A stretch of 64,000 nucleotides of DNA from Variovorax sp. E3 (GTDB taxonomy: Bacteria > Pseudomonadota > Gammaproteobacteria > Burkholderiales > Burkholderiaceae_C): positions 1-64,000 of the forward strand of contig NZ_MOWM01000014.1 of the NCBI RefSeq assembly GCF_016082275.1, given 5' to 3'. Below the pieces are notes generated by a model. That model was not told the origin of the DNA and made no database searches. It saw nothing but the letters and a program-made list of their open reading frames with translations. Positions 60,975 through 64,000 of the stretch are shown piece after piece; position 1 is the stretch's first letter; every line of letters begins with the position of its first letter. Both the position numbers and the translations under genes were made by a program.

Positions 60975-62865
60975 TCAGGCGTCAATCCGGATTACTTCAG
61001 CCGACGGCTCTTCGGCATAAAGCTCATCGACCAGCGCGGCACGGCGGGTCAGCACACCGCGCTGATTGACATAGCCTTTATCCGTTGTCTCGCCCGCACC
61101 TATAGAGGCAGGCGTCTGCAGAATGCGAAAGGCCGAGACGCGATAGGTCCGGCCGCCGGCATTCCGGTTGTGCGCTCGCAGTTTTTCAGCCACGCGCAAA
61201 GCGATTGCGCCGTAGACGGCAGGATCCATCGCACCATCGACAGTGCCTCCAGCGCGCTTGCGCTCGGCCGGATGCACCCACACCATCAACCGAATGTCGT
61301 CTCGATCCGGCCCGGTGACGACAAGATCCGTGACCAGGGGCTGACAGGCCTCCACCAGTGCCAGGCGCAATTCACCAGTCGCCACCCATGTGCCGTTGGT
61401 CAGTTTGAAATTCTCACTCAGGCGCCCTGCGAAGCGCAGCCCGTTCTCGGGTCTTTCAGGATCCACGAATCGCACCAGATCCCCCACACGGTAGAACTGC
61501 TCTTCGTCGAAGGCTTCGGCCGTGAGATCGGGGCGCTCGAAGTAGCCTGGCGTCACGTTCGGCCCTTTGACGCGGACTTCGTAGCTGTCCTCCATTGGCA
61601 CAAGCTTGATCGTCAGCCCCGGAAAGGGCAAACCGATCTCTCCACCACCTTGGCTGGGCCAATGCGTGATCGATATGCCGGGGCCGGTCTCTGTAGTCCC
61701 GTACCCGGAGCCGAACGCGATCTGCGATCCGATCGTTCGCATTGCGAGGGCTTGCATCCGGCTCCAGACTTCCTGCGGCAAGCTAGCGCCAGCGTAGTTC
61801 ATTCGCTGTAACCGCGAAAAGAAGGCTTTACGCAGGTTGTCGTCGGCTTCTAGCGCATCAGTCAGCATCTGGATGGCCGACGGCACGCTCAGCAACGTCG
61901 TGGGCCGGACATGCCGAATGTTCTCGATGGTCTTTGAAAATTCGGCGGGTGTCGGTCGCCCATCGTCGATATACAAGGTTCCGCCTTCACGTAGTACGCT
62001 ATGGAGCGTGGCGTTGCCGCCGACTGTGTGATGCCAGGGCAGCCAATCGAGCGCGATGGGAAAACTGTCACTCGATACCACGAGCGCTGTTGCCTGGGTC
62101 GCACTGCACAGCATGCCCTGAGTGTTGAGAACGCCCTTCGGCGGCCCAGTCGATCCCGAAGTGAAAAGGATCTTGGCGACGGTACTGGAACTGACTGCCC
62201 TCCGCGCCTCGAAGACACCCTCGCCGGGCAGCGAGTCGTACAGGTCGCTGATCAATGGGATACCGGAGTCAACCGCGTCGGCGCACAACCAACTGGCACG
62301 TGCCAGCGCTGGCATGCCCCTGATGTCAAGGTAGCGCGCAGCATCCTGCGCAAAGACTAATCCCGGCTGAAGGACTTCGGCAATTTCGGCTAGACGCGAA
62401 CGCGCCGCAGGCAGCAACGTGTAGCTGGGGGAGATCGGCGATACCGGTATGCCCACCAGCATGCCGGCGAATGTCAGCACAGCATGGTCGAATGAGGCGC
62501 CGGACAGTATGGCGATCGGAGTCTGCTCGCCAAGCCCCATATTCAACAAAGCTTGCGCAACGCCTTGCACACGTCGCCACGCCTCAGCGTAACTGAGTGC
62601 CTCCCAACGCGAACCCTTGCTCTTCTGTGCCAGGAATACACGCTCGGGCGCCGCGATCGCCCATTGCTCGAGATAGTCAATGATGTTGTTCTTGCATCCC
62701 ATCAACTCGATGCGACCGCAGCAGGATGCTGCCGTCGTCGCGGCGCTGCACCAGCACCTCCTTCGGCGCAAACCAGACCTCGGACCTACTTTTCGAATGG
62801 TGACTCTCTGCAGCCGCACTCTGCCAGCCTGCGCCGTTCGGCTCTGCTCCGCTCTGGAGATTCAT
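60975..62865 (-). CDS. Feruloyl-CoA-synthetase-like acyl-CoA ligase (one frameshift)
   Basis: About 630 aa. ATP-dependent CoA ligase of the adenylate-forming family. P-loop-like ILFTSGSTGPPKGVLNT, GYGTTETGP, and RVGDLVRFVDPE; the length, C-terminal half and N-terminal WFAPKEVLVQRRDDGSILLR segment follow feruloyl-CoA synthases. That N-terminal segment is in another frame from 62865 to about 62708, where a one-base surplus (or two-base loss) separates it from ELMGCKNNIIDYLEQW. This is the only frameshift here of that sign, so it could be real; then translation might start at MGCKNN (62702). First gene of the minus-strand operon, presumably activating the imported acid. Confidence 0.85.
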
Positions 62866-62936
62866 GCTGATTCCAAGTTAGTTCTGTAAAGTTACTGATA
62901 ATTTTCTGTGGACTTAGTGTTTCAGACAAGAAGACT

Positions 62937-62954
62937 TTTTCACATCGGTGAAAA
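62937..62954. promoter_or_regulatory. Second palindrome in the CoA-ligase promoter region
   Basis: TTTTCAC-ATCG-GTGAAAA, perfect 7-bp arms with a 4-bp spacer, 72 bp upstream of the CoA-ligase start. The surrounding 135 bp are AT-rich and serve the divergent CoA-ligase operon and the decayed flavoprotein copy. Confidence 0.45.
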
Positions 62955-62976
62955 CACGATAGGCCATTCGACTAGG

Positions 62977-62997
62977 TAAGTGCTAAAATAGCACTTA
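62977..62997. promoter_or_regulatory. Conserved palindrome, right copy
   Basis: TAAGTGCT-AAAAT-AGCACTTA, perfect 8-bp arms with a 5-bp spacer. It shares the core GTGCTAAAAYAGCAC and the position just upstream of a flavoprotein gene with the site at 48602-48618. Here it also lies 112 bp upstream of the CoA-ligase start on the other strand. Confidence 0.65.
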
Positions 62998-63000
62998 TAA

Positions 63001-64000
<1,000 letters not shown>

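Overview
The window looks like a chromosome segment of a GC-rich betaproteobacterium of the Burkholderiales, most likely Comamonadaceae and Variovorax-like. This is inferred from gene content and order: a pdh operon with lipoyl repeats, iscRSUA-hscBA-fdx, phaZ, several Lrp/GntR/IclR regulators, and Bug-type solute receptors. No database search was possible.

Layout. 1-5.2 kb (minus strand): pyruvate dehydrogenase operon aceE-aceF-[proteasome-like Ntn hydrolase]-lpdA (cut by the window edge), with ATGA overlaps. 5.4-8.6 kb (plus): a PAS sensor kinase and FixJ-type regulator, divergent from pdh. 8.7-16.6 kb: housekeeping genes folD, prlC, a glutaredoxin-like protein, rpiA, pyrD, two small envelope/stress proteins and an FAD oxidoreductase. 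16.8 kb: tRNA-Val(CAC) with a terminator. 16.9-23.2 kb (minus): dnaQ-like exonuclease and the complete isc iron-sulfur operon with an IscR-type operator. 23.3-31.1 kb: uvrB, tyrB, a PHB depolymerase with a basic tail, an RnfB-like ferredoxin, two exporters and an Lrp regulator. 31.1-40.6 kb (minus): a propionyl-CoA to succinyl-CoA operon (mutase, acetyltransferase, MeaB, PccB, a small secreted protein, PccA, biotin synthase, a VOC protein), with a divergent GntR regulator. 41.4-43.4 kb: IclR regulator and dusA.

At the 5' end of dusA sits a tyrosine integrase (43.46 kb), and from there the content changes to accessory DNA: an AraC regulator, wrecked IS3 and IS21 elements, and a scrap of an acyl-CoA synthetase. 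A catabolic cluster follows (48.6-62.9 kb): a nitronate-monooxygenase-like flavoprotein, two acyl-CoA dehydrogenases, an enoyl-CoA hydratase/isomerase, two atypical SDRs, a DsbA-fold isomerase, a feruloyl-CoA-synthetase-like ligase, a complete Liv-type ABC importer and a Bug receptor. It reads as an uptake, CoA activation and ring/side-chain beta-oxidation module for an unknown, probably aromatic or alicyclic, carboxylate. Its two ends carry related copies of the flavoprotein gene, the right one decayed, and both have the same palindrome (core GTGCTAAAAYAGCAC) just upstream.

Quality warning: at least thirteen apparent frameshifts interrupt otherwise intact genes (aceE, the kinase three times, prlC, hscB, tyrB, pccB, livH and others). 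Twelve are repaired by adding one base, usually in a G/C run. I treat these as probable sequence errors and annotate whole genes across them. The decay in the IS elements and in the right-hand flavoprotein copy is different in kind and looks real.
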